DNA of 37,313 bases. It comes from CAYRHS01 sp964424125. GTDB taxonomy: Bacteria; Actinomycetota; Acidimicrobiia; IMCC26256; JAOSJL01. Of this stretch, positions 15,946 to 25,997 are shown piece by piece; positions within the stretch are counted from its first letter, which is position 1; each line of letters starts with the position of its first letter. The translations under genes were made by a program, and so were the position numbers. The stretch covers positions 1 through 37,313 of the forward strand of contig CAYRHS010000006.1 in assembly GCA_964424125.1 (NCBI GenBank), in the 5' to 3' direction. Under the pieces are notes generated by a model, which saw only the letters and a list, made by a program, of their open reading frames with translations, ran no database searches and was not told the origin of the DNA.

Positions 15946-17022
15946 TCACTGTCGGGGATCGAGCACGGTCCGGATCTCGGTGCCCGCCCGCATCGTCTCG
16001 AAGGCCTGGTTCACGTCGTCGAGCGACCCTCGCCTGCTCACCAGCCCTTTGAGGTCCAGCCGGCCGTGGCGCCATAGGGAGAGCAGGCGGGGCACGTCGA
16101 GGGCGGGATTCGTCGATCCGTAGACACAACCGCGGAGCTGACGTTCGAAATAGAAGAGCTCGAACGCGTTGAACGCGACCTCCGCGTCGGCGTCACCGGC
16201 GCCGACCACGGTCGTGATGCCACCCCGGCGGGTCGCATCCCATGCCGCCCGGATCGTCGCCGGCCGGCCCACCGCCTCGAAGCCGAAGTCGAAGCCGAGC
16301 CCGTCGGTGAGCGTTGGCGCGGCCTCGACCAGGTCCTCCGGATCGACCGAATGTGTGGCACCGAAGCGGCGCGCCGCCTCGCGCTTCTCGGGGACGGGAT
16401 CGACGGCGACGATCTCGGCCGCCCCCGCGATCCGCGCGCCCTGGACGATGTTGATCCCGACACCGCCGCATCCGACGACGACCACCGACGAGCCCGGCGT
16501 CACGTGGGCGGTGTTCAGCGCCGCGCCGACGCCCGTGGTGACCGCGCAGCCGAGCAACGCGGCCAGCTCGATCGGGACGTCGTCGGGGAGCGGGATCGCC
16601 ATCGAAGCGGGCACGACCGTGCGTTCCGCGAACGTGGCCGTCCCGATGCCCGCCCACAGATCGGTGCCGTCCAGCGTGAACCGCTGGGTGATGTTCGAGG
16701 CCGCATCCGGGCACAGGTTGGGGCGCCCGGAGCGGCAGAAGAAGCAGTGGCCGCAGCTCGCGATCCAGGTGAGCACGACGCGTTGACCCACCGCCAGCGT
16801 GTCGACGCCCTCGCCGAGCGCAGCGATCGCGCCGGCGCCCTCGTGGCCGAGCACGCAGGGGACCGGGTGGGGAATGCGGCCCTCGAGCACCGAGAGGTCG
16901 GTGTGGCAGACGCCGGTGGCGTGGAGCGCCACCTCCACCTCGCCGGGACCGGGCGCTCCAAGCTCGACGTCGTCACGCACGTCGAGTGGCGTTCCGGGTC
17001 GGGTCATGACCGCGGCTTTCAT
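15946..17022 (-). CDS. Zinc-dependent alcohol dehydrogenase (class III/NDMA-type MDR family)
   Basis: This medium-chain dehydrogenase of 358 residues oxidises an alcohol with NAD(P). Catalytic zinc ligands are in GVCHTD and in LGHEGAG (HE). Structural zinc is held by CGHCFFCRSGRPNLC. The nucleotide-binding Rossmann turn is VVVGCGGVGINIV, and an acidic residue (AVDP) at the end of the second strand favours NAD. The end segment LDDVNQAFETMRAG is typical of the family. Its ATG overlaps the stop of the adenylate cyclase gene on the same strand (ATGA, 17019-17022), so it is probably expressed with it. The substrate is unknown. Confidence 0.92.
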   Translation of the reverse strand: MKAAVMTRPGTPLDVRDDVELGAPGPGEVEVALHATGVCHTDLSVLEGRIPHPVPCVLGHEGAGAIAALGEGVDTLAVGQRVVLTWIASCGHCFFCRSGRPNLCPDAASNITQRFTLDGTDLWAGIGTATFAERTVVPASMAIPLPDDVPIELAALLGCAVTTGVGAALNTAHVTPGSSVVVVGCGGVGINIVQGARIAGAAEIVAVDPVPEKREAARRFGATHSVDPEDLVEAAPTLTDGLGFDFGFEAVGRPATIRAAWDATRRGGITTVVGAGDADAEVAFNAFELFYFERQLRGCVYGSTNPALDVPRLLSLWRHGRLDLKGLVSRRGSLDDVNQAFETMRAGTEIRTVLDPRQ

Positions 17023-20000
17023 CGCGCGCTCCGTCCTGCTGCGGCGGCGAAGAGCCGCGCCCACGGCTCGGCGTCGACGCCGAAGCGGGAGAGGGCGAGC
17101 CCCGCCGCCGACTCGCCGACGGGCCCCGGCTGGGTCGTCCCGCGGATTGTCGTCGCGGCGAGCTGCACCAGGGCGTTCGCGAGCGGAGCCTCGCCGGCGG
17201 CGTGGCGCGCACCGTCGAGGGCGGCATCCGCACCCCGCTCGTTCCCTTCGGCGGTGTCGAGCGCGGCGCGGACGATCGCGCTCATCATGCGATCCTGGTA
17301 CGTGCCCCGTTCGGGATTGGGGATCGCATCGAGCGCGGTGCGCGTGTCGCCGCGCCTGCCCGTGGCCGCGAGCGCGAGCGCGAGCGCGGCTCCGAGCGCA
17401 CGACGTCGGCCCTCGCCGTCCGACTCGCGGAGCGCGGCGCGGACGAGGATGACGGCCTGGTCGGCGTCGTCGTGCATCGCCAGGGCGAGTGCCTTCGCCT
17501 GGACCTGCTCGGTCCCGGCGATCGCCGCCCCGGGGTGGGAGGGTTCCTCGGCCTCGATCCGTCGCAGCAGCTCCAGGGCGTCCTCCACCCGACCGAGCTC
17601 GGCCAGGATCAGGGCACGAACCGTCGTCGCCGCCGAGGTTCCGTCGGGCCCCCGCAGCGCCCGTTCGAGCTCCGTCGCCTGGTCGAGGGAACGCAGGGCC
17701 GCTTCGGCGTCGCCCGCCGCCCACTGCACCCGGGCCAACACGAGGCGGGCCTGCATCTCGCCCCAACGATCACCCGTCTCCTCGAGGAGGTCGATGGCGT
17801 CGAGGACGCGGGCTCGGGCGGGGCCGGGATGCCCGCGCCAGAGCTGGAGGTTGCCGAGGAGCAGCTCGGTGAGCCCGGCCCCGCCGCGATCGCCGCTACC
17901 GGGGTCGTGGGCCCGGACCCGGGTGGCGAGCTCTTCGGCCTTGTCGAGGCGGCCCTCGCCAAAGCGCACCCACGCCTGCAGGCCACGGGCCCAGATGAGG
18001 CCGCCCCAGTCGTCGATCGCCTCGAAGGCCGCGATCGATTCGTCGAGCCGCTCACCGGCCAGGACCATGTTCCCCTGGAGGAACGCGGTGAGCGCCAGGC
18101 TCTCGAGCGCCCAGGCCGCGCCGCCCTCGTCACCGACGGAGCGGAAGGACTCGAGCGCTTGCTCGACCCACGGGCGAGCGGCATCGAGGCGGCCCCGGTA
18201 GACCTCCACCAGCCCTCGCAGCCGGAACGCGTGCGCCAGGCTGCCTTCGTCGCCCAGCTCGTGCCAGAGGGCAACGGACGCCTCGAGCGTCGCCGCGGCT
18301 GCCTCGAGCCCACCCTCACGGAGCTCGATGTCGCCTCGACGAGTGAGCGCGAGCGCGTGGAGCGCGGGATCGCCGGGATCGGCGAGGACCTCGTCCACAT
18401 CCCGGTGGGCGGCGGAGAGCCGACGCCGGTTCGTGCGGGCCTCGGCGCGGGCGAGGAGCAATCGCTGGCGGGTCTCACCGTCACGGGGACCGAGCCGCTC
18501 GGCCCGGTCGAGGGATCGCTCCGCGCTCACCCAGAGCTCGGCGCTCGCGGCACGGTCAGCGGCGCCGACGAGGGCGCGGAATCCCCGCGCGGGCAGATCG
18601 GCGGGCGCGCCCGGGACGCTGCCCAGCTCGAGGGCGAGCTCACCGGCGACGCCGTGATGGTGCGCGGCGGTGTCGCGCACCTCACCCGGACGAGCCGCGT
18701 CCGCGGCATGCTCGTCCATCCAGGTGGCGAGTACCGCGTGGCGCCGAGCACGCTCGGCCTTGGTCATGCGACCGTAGGCGACTTCGCGGACGACGTCGGA
18801 GGTGAAGGCGTAATCGCCGTCGGCGAGCACGAGCAGGTCGCGCGCGACGAGATCGTCGAGCGCTGGAGGTGCGGACGCCGGCCGCCGCGCATCGGCGAGC
18901 GCGACGAGGCTCTCGACCGAGCCCCGGGCTCCGACCACGGCGGCGTCCTCGAGCGCCACCCTCGTCGCGGGGATCAAGGCGTCGAGCCGGGCGCCGACGA
19001 GCCCGTTGAGCGTCGCCGGAACCCCGCGCTCCTCCTCCTTCGGCGACTCGGCCCACAGGGCGCTCAGCTCTTCCAGGAAGAACGGGTTGCCGCCGCTGCG
19101 CTCGTAGAGATCGAACGCGAGCTCGTCGGTGATCTCGCGGTCGAGGAACAGCTCGGCGAGCCGTCGTGTCGACGCGAGGTCGAGCGGGTCGAGACCGAGC
19201 TCGATGTGGAGGTGTCGCCCTCGTGCCGGGATCCATCGCTCACGCAACTCCGGCCGTGTCGTGAGCAGCAGCGTGAAGCGTGAGTCCGCGAGCCGGATCA
19301 CAAGCTCGTCGCAGAGCTCCAGGAGCGGGTCGTCGGCCCACTGCATCCCCGTGAGCACCATCAAGAGCGGTTGCTCCCGCGCCATCGCGCGCAGGAACGC
19401 GGTGGTCGCCGCGAGGGCTTGCTCGCGCGCGCGATCGGGATCGGCAGCCGGAGTCCAGGGCACGAGCCCGGTGAACTCCAGGAGCCCGTGTGCGAGCTGG
19501 CCGGCGCGGCTGTCCTCCGAATCGATCGCGAGCGCGGCAGCAGCCGCCTCGACCACGTGATCGCGTGCGAGGGTCTCGTCGTCGTCGGGTTGGACGCCGC
19601 AGAGATCGCGCAGCGCCTCGGCGAGGGGCCACCATGCGGTCGGAGCTCCGTAGGGCACTCCGTGACCTCGGGCCACGAGGGCACCGTGTTCGGCCCGAGC
19701 ACCGGTCGCGATCTCGGAGGCGAGCCGGTGCTTCCCCATTCCCGCCTCGCCGGCGAGCAGGAACAGGTGCGCGCGATTGCGCATGACCGAGATCGAGAGG
19801 GCCTCACGTGCGAGCGCGAGCTCTGCGTCGCGCCCGACCAGTGGCACGTGCGGACGACGTCCGTGACCGCCCGGGAGCGTGGCGGCCGCGACCGCGGCCC
19901 AGGTGGGAACCGCGGCGTCGCGGCCCTTCACCCGCCGCGCCCCCGCGGCTTCGTAGCAGATGGCATGGCGAGTCGCCTCGTAGGTGAGTGGTCCGACGAG

Positions 20001-20516
20001 GACCTGCCCGGGTTCGGCCAGGGTCTGAAGTCGGCTCGCGACGTTGACGGTGTCGCCCATCGCGGTGTACTCGCCACCCGATCGGAGGGCGCCGACCACG
20101 ACCTCGCCGGTGTTGACGCCGATGCGCAGCTCCACGGGCGTGCCCGCTTCGGGACCGATCTCACGAATCAGCTCGAGCATCCGGATGGCCGCTCGCACGG
20201 CCCGCTCGGGGTCGTCCTCGTGCGCCACCGGCGCGCCGAAGAGGGCGACGATCGCGTCGCCGACGATCTTGTCGACCTGGCCGCCGAAGCTGCGGACGAC
20301 CGCGACGAGCTGCTCGAAGCAGCGGTCGACGAGGTTCTTCGCCTGCTCCGGGTCGATCGATTCCGAGAGCGTCGTGAAGCCGACGAGGTCGGCGAACAGC
20401 ACGGTCGCGATGCGCCGCTCCTCCGGCGGGCCCGGCCGGTCCCGGACGCCGTGACCACAGGTGGGGCAGAAGCGGGCTCCCGCGGATACGGGCGCGCCGC
20501 ATGCCGGACATTCCAC
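17019..20516 (-). CDS. Zinc-ribbon class III adenylate cyclase fused to STAND-type ATPase and TPR-like regions
   Basis: This is a signalling protein of 1165 residues. Cys3, Cys6, Cys17 and Cys20 form a zinc ribbon. Residues about 35-215 are a class III nucleotidyl cyclase with metal-binding Asp43 and Asp87, Lys83 and the Asp of GDTVN for adenine choice, and the arginine of ASRL, so it should make cAMP. A STAND/AAA-like region follows from about 228. Its phosphate loop reads GEAGMGKHRL, with His where Ser/Thr normally binds magnesium, and its Walker B reads VLTGMQWADD, with Thr-Gly where acids are usual, so ATP hydrolysis is doubtful. About 500 C-terminal residues are alanine-rich helical TPR-like repeats. 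The stop overlaps the alcohol dehydrogenase start. Confidence 0.92.
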   Translation of the reverse strand: MECPACGAPVSAGARFCPTCGHGVRDRPGPPEERRIATVLFADLVGFTTLSESIDPEQAKNLVDRCFEQLVAVVRSFGGQVDKIVGDAIVALFGAPVAHEDDPERAVRAAIRMLELIREIGPEAGTPVELRIGVNTGEVVVGALRSGGEYTAMGDTVNVASRLQTLAEPGQVLVGPLTYEATRHAICYEAAGARRVKGRDAAVPTWAAVAAATLPGGHGRRPHVPLVGRDAELALAREALSISVMRNRAHLFLLAGEAGMGKHRLASEIATGARAEHGALVARGHGVPYGAPTAWWPLAEALRDLCGVQPDDDETLARDHVVEAAAAALAIDSEDSRAGQLAHGLLEFTGLVPWTPAADPDRAREQALAATTAFLRAMAREQPLLMVLTGMQWADDPLLELCDELVIRLADSRFTLLLTTRPELRERWIPARGRHLHIELGLDPLDLASTRRLAELFLDREITDELAFDLYERSGGNPFFLEELSALWAESPKEEERGVPATLNGLVGARLDALIPATRVALEDAAVVGARGSVESLVALADARRPASAPPALDDLVARDLLVLADGDYAFTSDVVREVAYGRMTKAERARRHAVLATWMDEHAADAARPGEVRDTAAHHHGVAGELALELGSVPGAPADLPARGFRALVGAADRAASAELWVSAERSLDRAERLGPRDGETRQRLLLARAEARTNRRRLSAAHRDVDEVLADPGDPALHALALTRRGDIELREGGLEAAAATLEASVALWHELGDEGSLAHAFRLRGLVEVYRGRLDAARPWVEQALESFRSVGDEGGAAWALESLALTAFLQGNMVLAGERLDESIAAFEAIDDWGGLIWARGLQAWVRFGEGRLDKAEELATRVRAHDPGSGDRGGAGLTELLLGNLQLWRGHPGPARARVLDAIDLLEETGDRWGEMQARLVLARVQWAAGDAEAALRSLDQATELERALRGPDGTSAATTVRALILAELGRVEDALELLRRIEAEEPSHPGAAIAGTEQVQAKALALAMHDDADQAVILVRAALRESDGEGRRRALGAALALALAATGRRGDTRTALDAIPNPERGTYQDRMMSAIVRAALDTAEGNERGADAALDGARHAAGEAPLANALVQLAATTIRGTTQPGPVGESAAGLALSRFGVDAEPWARLFAAAAGRSAR

Positions 20517-20638
20517 GTCGCCAGGATACGGGCGCGGGTCGACGGCGAGCCTCCTGATCGTGCGCCGGCCGAGCCGTACCTCAAGTCACGGGAGGAGGAT
20601 GTCGATGAGGCGATCGGTGGCGAGACCGGAGTGAGCGA
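20517..20638. promoter_or_regulatory. Divergent intergenic region before the cyclase and the small lipoprotein
   Basis: This 122-base divergent gap must hold promoters for the minus-strand cyclase/dehydrogenase pair and the plus-strand lipoprotein. A GGGAGGAGGA purine run near 20590-20599 looks like a ribosome site but lies too far upstream of the GTG at 20639. A start at ATG 20600 in the other frame leads nowhere. I see no operator. Confidence 0.35.
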
Positions 20639-20839
20639 GTGACGAAGGCGACACGCGCAGTATGTGGGCTGCTCGCCGGGTGCCTCGTCTCGGCGAGCCT
20701 CGCGCTCGGCGGTTGCACGGGGAGCACCGGAGGCTCCGGTGATTCACCCGTGGACCAGATCGATCGGGCCCGGGACGTGGGCAACGACGTCGACCAGCGG
20801 CAATCCGACCTGGAGCAGCAGATCCAGGGCGTCGAGTGA
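20639..20839 (+). CDS. Small putative lipoprotein
   Basis: This 66-residue protein starts at GTG. Positive residues are followed by a hydrophobic stretch and the lipobox LALGGC (Cys25), consistent with lipid anchoring to the membrane. The mature part is short, Gly/Ser-rich and then a charged amphipathic helix (about residues 38-63, DQIDRARDVGNDVDQRQSD) likely to form a coiled coil. It resembles, in size and layout, the small Lpp-like or helix-bearing lipoproteins found in actinobacteria, but I do not recognise the family. Confidence 0.65.
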   Translation: MTKATRAVCGLLAGCLVSASLALGGCTGSTGGSGDSPVDQIDRARDVGNDVDQRQSDLEQQIQGVE

Positions 20840-20883
20840 CGGGCACGCCCCCGGATTGCCGGCCCCGCTCCCGGGGGCCGACA

Positions 20884-21174
20884 ATGGACGCCGTGGCGCT
20901 GCTCTCCGATGAAGAGATCGATGCGGGGCTCGGGTCCCTTCCCGGCTGGGAGCGCCGCGGGAACGAGATCACCAAGGAGTACGAGCTTCCGACCTTTCCC
21001 GCCGCGATCGCCTTCGTGAACCAGGTCGCGGAACGGGCCGAAGCCGCCGACCACCACCCCGACCTCGACATCCGGTGGCGGCGAGTCCGCGCGACCCTGT
21101 CGACGCACTCGGAAGGTGGGGTCACGGGCCGCGATCTCGCGCTGGCGGCCGAGCTCGAGTCCCTCACCGGATAG
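20884..21174 (+). CDS. 4a-hydroxytetrahydrobiopterin dehydratase (pterin carbinolamine dehydratase)
   Basis: This 96-residue protein of the PCD/DCoH family dehydrates 4a-hydroxytetrahydropterin to regenerate pterin cofactors. In bacteria without aromatic amino acid hydroxylases it is thought to help in folate or molybdopterin metabolism. The signature lies at residues about 54-65: AEAADHHPDLDI, with the paired histidines and proline of the active site, followed by WRRVRATLSTHSEGGVT. ATG 20884 gives a normal family length. A MobA-like gene lies 1 kb downstream, which fits a link to molybdenum cofactor, but this is only suggestive. Confidence 0.93.
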   Translation: MDAVALLSDEEIDAGLGSLPGWERRGNEITKEYELPTFPAAIAFVNQVAERAEAADHHPDLDIRWRRVRATLSTHSEGGVTGRDLALAAELESLTG

Positions 21175-21181
21175 GCCGGCA

Positions 21182-21622
21182 GTGCCCTTCGTCATCGCGC
21201 TGATCGTGCTCGGGTTCCTGATCCTCGCGCTCGTCCTTCGCTTCGCGACCGAGCCGGGGCCGACGGCGGGTGAGGTCGCCGTGGCCTACGAGACGGCGTG
21301 GGACCACCTCGACTTCGATTCGCTCTGGGAGCTGTCGGCGGAGGAGCTCCGTGACGGACGGGACCGGGCCGCGTTCGTCGCCGCGAAACGAGCCGCGTTC
21401 ACGGGACAACCGCCGCTCGACCGCCTCACGGGCCACGTCGGTGTGGAGGAAGTGGTGCTGGAGGGTCGGCGAGCCCAGGTACGGACGAGCCTGGCACTGC
21501 GGGCCGGGGGGCGGGTGGCGAGCAACGTCACGCTCGAACGGCGCAACGGCCGTTGGCAGGTCGTGGCGTACACGCTGGCCGACTCCGATGCCGACGTCCT
21601 CGAGGCCGGTCGCTGGAGCTGA
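21182..21622 (+). CDS. Membrane-anchored NTF2-like (DUF4878-type) protein
   Basis: This 146-residue protein has an N-terminal membrane helix (residues 2-21, PFVIALIVLGFLILALVLRF) followed by an extracytoplasmic domain. The pattern AGEVAVAYETAWDHLDFDSLWELSAEELRDG, then VRTSLALRAGG and VTLERRNGRWQVVAYTL, fits a small NTF2-like fold such as DUF4878. No catalytic residues can be assigned. GTG 21182 lies seven bases after the pterin dehydratase stop, so the two are probably co-transcribed. Confidence 0.7.
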   Translation: MPFVIALIVLGFLILALVLRFATEPGPTAGEVAVAYETAWDHLDFDSLWELSAEELRDGRDRAAFVAAKRAAFTGQPPLDRLTGHVGVEEVVLEGRRAQVRTSLALRAGGRVASNVTLERRNGRWQVVAYTLADSDADVLEAGRWS

Positions 21623-21646
21623 GCCGGCGACCGGAGTCCCGAGGGG

Positions 21647-22057
21647 TCACGACGCCGACCAGGCCACCCAGCGCGTCGGCTCGACGACGATCGCGGGTCC
21701 GGTCGGAGGACGCGTTCGATACGGGGCATAGCGGGCGACGAGGGCCGCGATGGCCTCCTCGTAGTCGGCGCCCGATGCCGTCACCGCGGCCAGGCCGTCG
21801 ACGCGGACCCACCACAGTCGGGTCCAGTCGTCCTCGTAGTGGTCGACCAGCAACGTGACCCGCGGTTCGTGGTTCACGTGGTCGAGACGCCGTAGCTGCG
21901 CGGTCGACTTCGGCTTGGCGTCGACGGCGGTCACGATCCGCCCGGCGGTGAGGGCGAAGCACACGGGGACCAGGTGAGGTGCACCGTCGCGACCCACGGT
22001 CGCGAGGCGGGCAACGGGCTCGGTCATCAGTCGCTCCCCGAGCGCGGCCTCGTCCAT
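21647..22057 (-). CDS. PPOX-class, probably F420-dependent, oxidoreductase (TIGR03668-like)
   Basis: This 136-residue split-barrel flavin/deazaflavin-binding protein contains PVARLATVGRDGAPHLVPVCFAL, KPKSTAQLRRLDHVNHEPRVTLLVDHYEDDWTRLWWVRVDG and YAPYRTRPPTGPAIVVEP. These are characteristic of the small actinobacterial Rv0121-like group assigned to TIGR03668, which use coenzyme F420. The substrate is unknown. ATG 22057 gives the normal family start MDEAALGERLM. It faces the NTF2-like gene (convergent) and is divergent from the MobA-like gene with about 60 bases between. Confidence 0.88.
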   Translation of the reverse strand: MDEAALGERLMTEPVARLATVGRDGAPHLVPVCFALTAGRIVTAVDAKPKSTAQLRRLDHVNHEPRVTLLVDHYEDDWTRLWWVRVDGLAAVTASGADYEEAIAALVARYAPYRTRPPTGPAIVVEPTRWVAWSAS

Positions 22058-22118
22058 CTCACCATCCTCGCGGGCGCGGCGTCTGGCCGTGCGCTCACGC
22101 GCCCGCGACCATGGGGGA

Positions 22119-22697
22119 GTGGCGGGATTCACGGTCGGCGGTCTGCTCCTCACCGGGGGTGCGAGCCGGCGCATGGGTCGCGACAAGGCCCGATTGCTCG
22201 TCGACGGCCAGCCCCTGGCCCGGCGAGGCGCGCGCCTGCTGCGAAAGGTCTGCGACGGCGCGCTCGAGGTCGGCCCCGGGCACTCGGACCTGCCGTCGGT
22301 GCTCGAGGTGCCGCGGGGTGGAGGTCCGGCGGCGGCGTTGGTTGCCGGCGCCCAGGCGCTCGCGACCGACCGCTTCCTACTCCTGGCGGTCGACCTGCCC
22401 CGCGCCACCGAGGCGCTCCTCCGACTCATCGCCCGCTGGCCCGGCCGACCGACCGCGGTACCTGTCGTGGGGGATCGCTTGCAGCCCGTCTGTGCGCGCT
22501 ACGGGGGAGACGCGGTCGCCATTGCCTCGGAGCTGCGCGTCGGCAACCCTCGCGGCCCGTCCCTCCACGCCGTGCTCGACGGGGTGGAACACGACCGGCT
22601 CACGTCCCGGGACTGGGGGCCGGTCGTATCGGCGGGCGCGTTCGAGGACCTGGACACACCCGCCGACCTCCGGCGGTACGGGCCGGCGGCCCCGTAG
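22119..22697 (+). CDS. mobA: Molybdenum cofactor guanylyltransferase (MobA-like NTP transferase)
   Basis: This 192-residue protein transfers a nucleotide to molybdopterin or a related substrate. The N-terminal signature LLTGGASRRMGRDKARLLVDG is the NTP-binding LxGGxSxRMGxDK loop. VDLPRA near residue 91 holds the metal-binding aspartate. The QPVCARYG and LDTPADLRRY segments near the end match the MobA/MobA-like family. The start is GTG 22119; there is no obvious ribosome site except GGGGGAG just upstream. CofC-type or other NTP transferase activities cannot be excluded. Confidence 0.87.
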   Translation: MAGFTVGGLLLTGGASRRMGRDKARLLVDGQPLARRGARLLRKVCDGALEVGPGHSDLPSVLEVPRGGGPAAALVAGAQALATDRFLLLAVDLPRATEALLRLIARWPGRPTAVPVVGDRLQPVCARYGGDAVAIASELRVGNPRGPSLHAVLDGVEHDRLTSRDWGPVVSAGAFEDLDTPADLRRYGPAAP

Positions 22698-22709
22698 GGC
22701 CGTCGGCGC

Positions 22710-24380
<1,671 letters not shown>

Positions 24381-24441
24381 CGCGACACGATGCTACCGAG
24401 GAAGTGACGAGGACCCGGCCTCCTCGGCCTACCCTGCGGGC

Positions 24442-25375
24442 GTGGAACGGGGGCTCCTCGTCGGGATCGCAGCCCTGCGGTGGGTCGCATGGGCCCTGAT
24501 GGCGGCGGTCGTGCTCGCGAGCCGGGACGACTGAGCCGGCCGTGGATCGCCTGGGGGCTCGTCGCCGTGACGCTGGCAGTGACGGCCTGGCTCACGGTCG
24601 AGCTGGGCCGCGACGCGGCCACGTTGCTACGGACCGGCGTGGTGGTCGCCGAGCTCGTCGTGGCGGCCCTCCTCGCGGTGGCGGGCGGTTGGGCCTACCG
24701 GGCGGGGGATGCCTTCGCGAGCACGCGCGTCATCGGTTCGGCCTGGCCGCTCGCGGTGGTGCTCACCGCGGGTGTCGCCCGGGGACCGTGGGCAGGGGGC
24801 GCCGCGGGGCTCGTGATCGGTGTGGCCCGTTTCGTCAACCCGCTCGCGAACGGCGTGGCCTTCGAGGAGATCAAGGGCGCGAACGCGTGGTCGATCGCGT
24901 CGACCGCGTTGCTGTTCGTGCTCGCTGGGGTCATCACCGGGGTCGTCGTGGAGTACCTGCGGCGCGCTGATCGCGCGATTGCCGACGCGCAGGCTCGCGA
25001 GGAGGTCGCCCGGACGTTGCACGACGGCGTGCTCCAGACGCTCGCCGTCATCGAACGGCGAGCGTCTGATGCGGATCTCGCGCAGCTCGCCCGCGAACAG
25101 GAACGTGAGCTGCGCGACTACCTGTTCGGATTGACCGACGCCTCGTTACTCGACGGCGTCGCGGAGATCGGACGGCCGTTGCGGAAGGCCGCGGCACGCT
25201 TCGAGGACGTCTTCGGCGGGAGAGCGCGAGTGGTGCTCGCCCCCGATCTCCCGTCTCTGCCCACGCCCGCGGTCGAGGCCCTCGTCGGCGCGGTCGGCGA
25301 GAGCCTCACCAACGCCGGCAAGCACGGCGCCGCCGGCCGGGTGAGGGAGCGGAGGTCCGCCTGTGGATCGGGTGA
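24442..25375 (+). pseudogene. MacS-like sensor histidine kinase, damaged
   Basis: A membrane histidine kinase is present in pieces. The N-terminus (VERGLLVGIAALRWVAWALMAAVV) starts at GTG 24442 and is closed by TGA after SRDD. One base missing near 24530 would join it to the frame starting LSRPWIAWGLV, which carries more membrane helices and the dimerisation helix with the phosphorylated histidine (ARTLHDGVLQTL) and the QERELRDYLFG segment. The ATPase N-box ESLTNAGKHG is present, but the sequence then jumps at about 25337, out of frame, to GEGAEVRLWIG-stop, the usual C-terminal end. About 60-70 residues with the ATP-binding G boxes are missing. The kinase cannot work as such, unless the lesions are assembly errors. 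MacS naming is by recall. Confidence 0.75.
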
Positions 25376-25985
25376 GGGTGGTGCTCGCCGACGATCATCC
25401 CGTCTGGCGAGACGGGGTACGGGCGGACCTGGGAGACACCTTCGAGGTCGTGGCCGCGGTCGGGACCGCGAGCGAAGCGGTGGCGGCGATTCGCGAGCAC
25501 GAGCCCGACCTCGTCGTGTGCGACCTCAACATGCCCGCTGGCGGCGGACTCCACGTGGCGAAGCTCTGCGGCGGAGACACGCGGATCGTGATGCTCACCG
25601 TCTCCGAGCCGAGCGCGATCTACTCGACGCGGTGGCGGCAGGGGCGGTCGGCTACCTGGTCAAGTCGACACCCGCAAACGAGCTCCGGACCGCGCTGGAG
25701 CAAGCGGCCCGCGGGGAGCCGGTGTTCTCACCGGCGCTGGCCGCGCTGGTCCTCGGGGAGTTCCGCCGCCTGGCGAGATCGTCCTCCGAGACGCAACCGC
25801 TGTCCGATCGGGAGCGCGAGGTCCTCGGGCTCGTCGCGCGCGGCTACTCGTACCGAGAGATCGGTGAGCGACTGTTCATCTCGCCGAAGACGGTCGAGAA
25901 CCACACGCGCAACATCCTCGGGAAGCTCCGCTTGTCGCGCAAGGACGAGCTGATGCGGTACGCGCTCGAGCACGGGATCGGGTGA
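25363..25985 (+). pseudogene. LuxR/NarL-type response regulator with a one-base frameshift
   Basis: This is the partner of the kinase, overlapping its end by 13 bases. The GTG start gives RVVLADDHPVWRDGV with the acidic pair and VVCDLNMPAGGG with the phosphorylation aspartate, then IVMLTVSE. At about 25608 one base is missing. Adding one G there (gag-gcc) joins smoothly to ERDLLDAVAAGAVGYLVKST with the conserved lysine, then the LuxR helix-turn-helix LSDREREVLGLVARGYSYREIGERLF and SPKTVENHTRNI. The receiver half and the DNA-binding half thus lie in different frames. The same frame as the DNA-binding half runs open from the kinase (24480-25985), giving a 501-residue chimeric frame. Pseudogene or sequencing error are both possible. 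Confidence 0.8.
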
Positions 25986-25997
25986 CGATCCGGCCGG

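Noticed and set aside
17202..19283. Very long open frame (693 codons) on the plus strand
   Set aside because: It lies antisense to the adenylate cyclase/STAND gene, has no family motifs, and is Arg/Gly/Glu-rich as expected from GC-rich antisense frames.
25600..25615. Programmed frameshift in the response regulator
   Set aside because: No slippery heptamer or clear downstream structure is visible, and the neighbouring kinase carries two further lesions.
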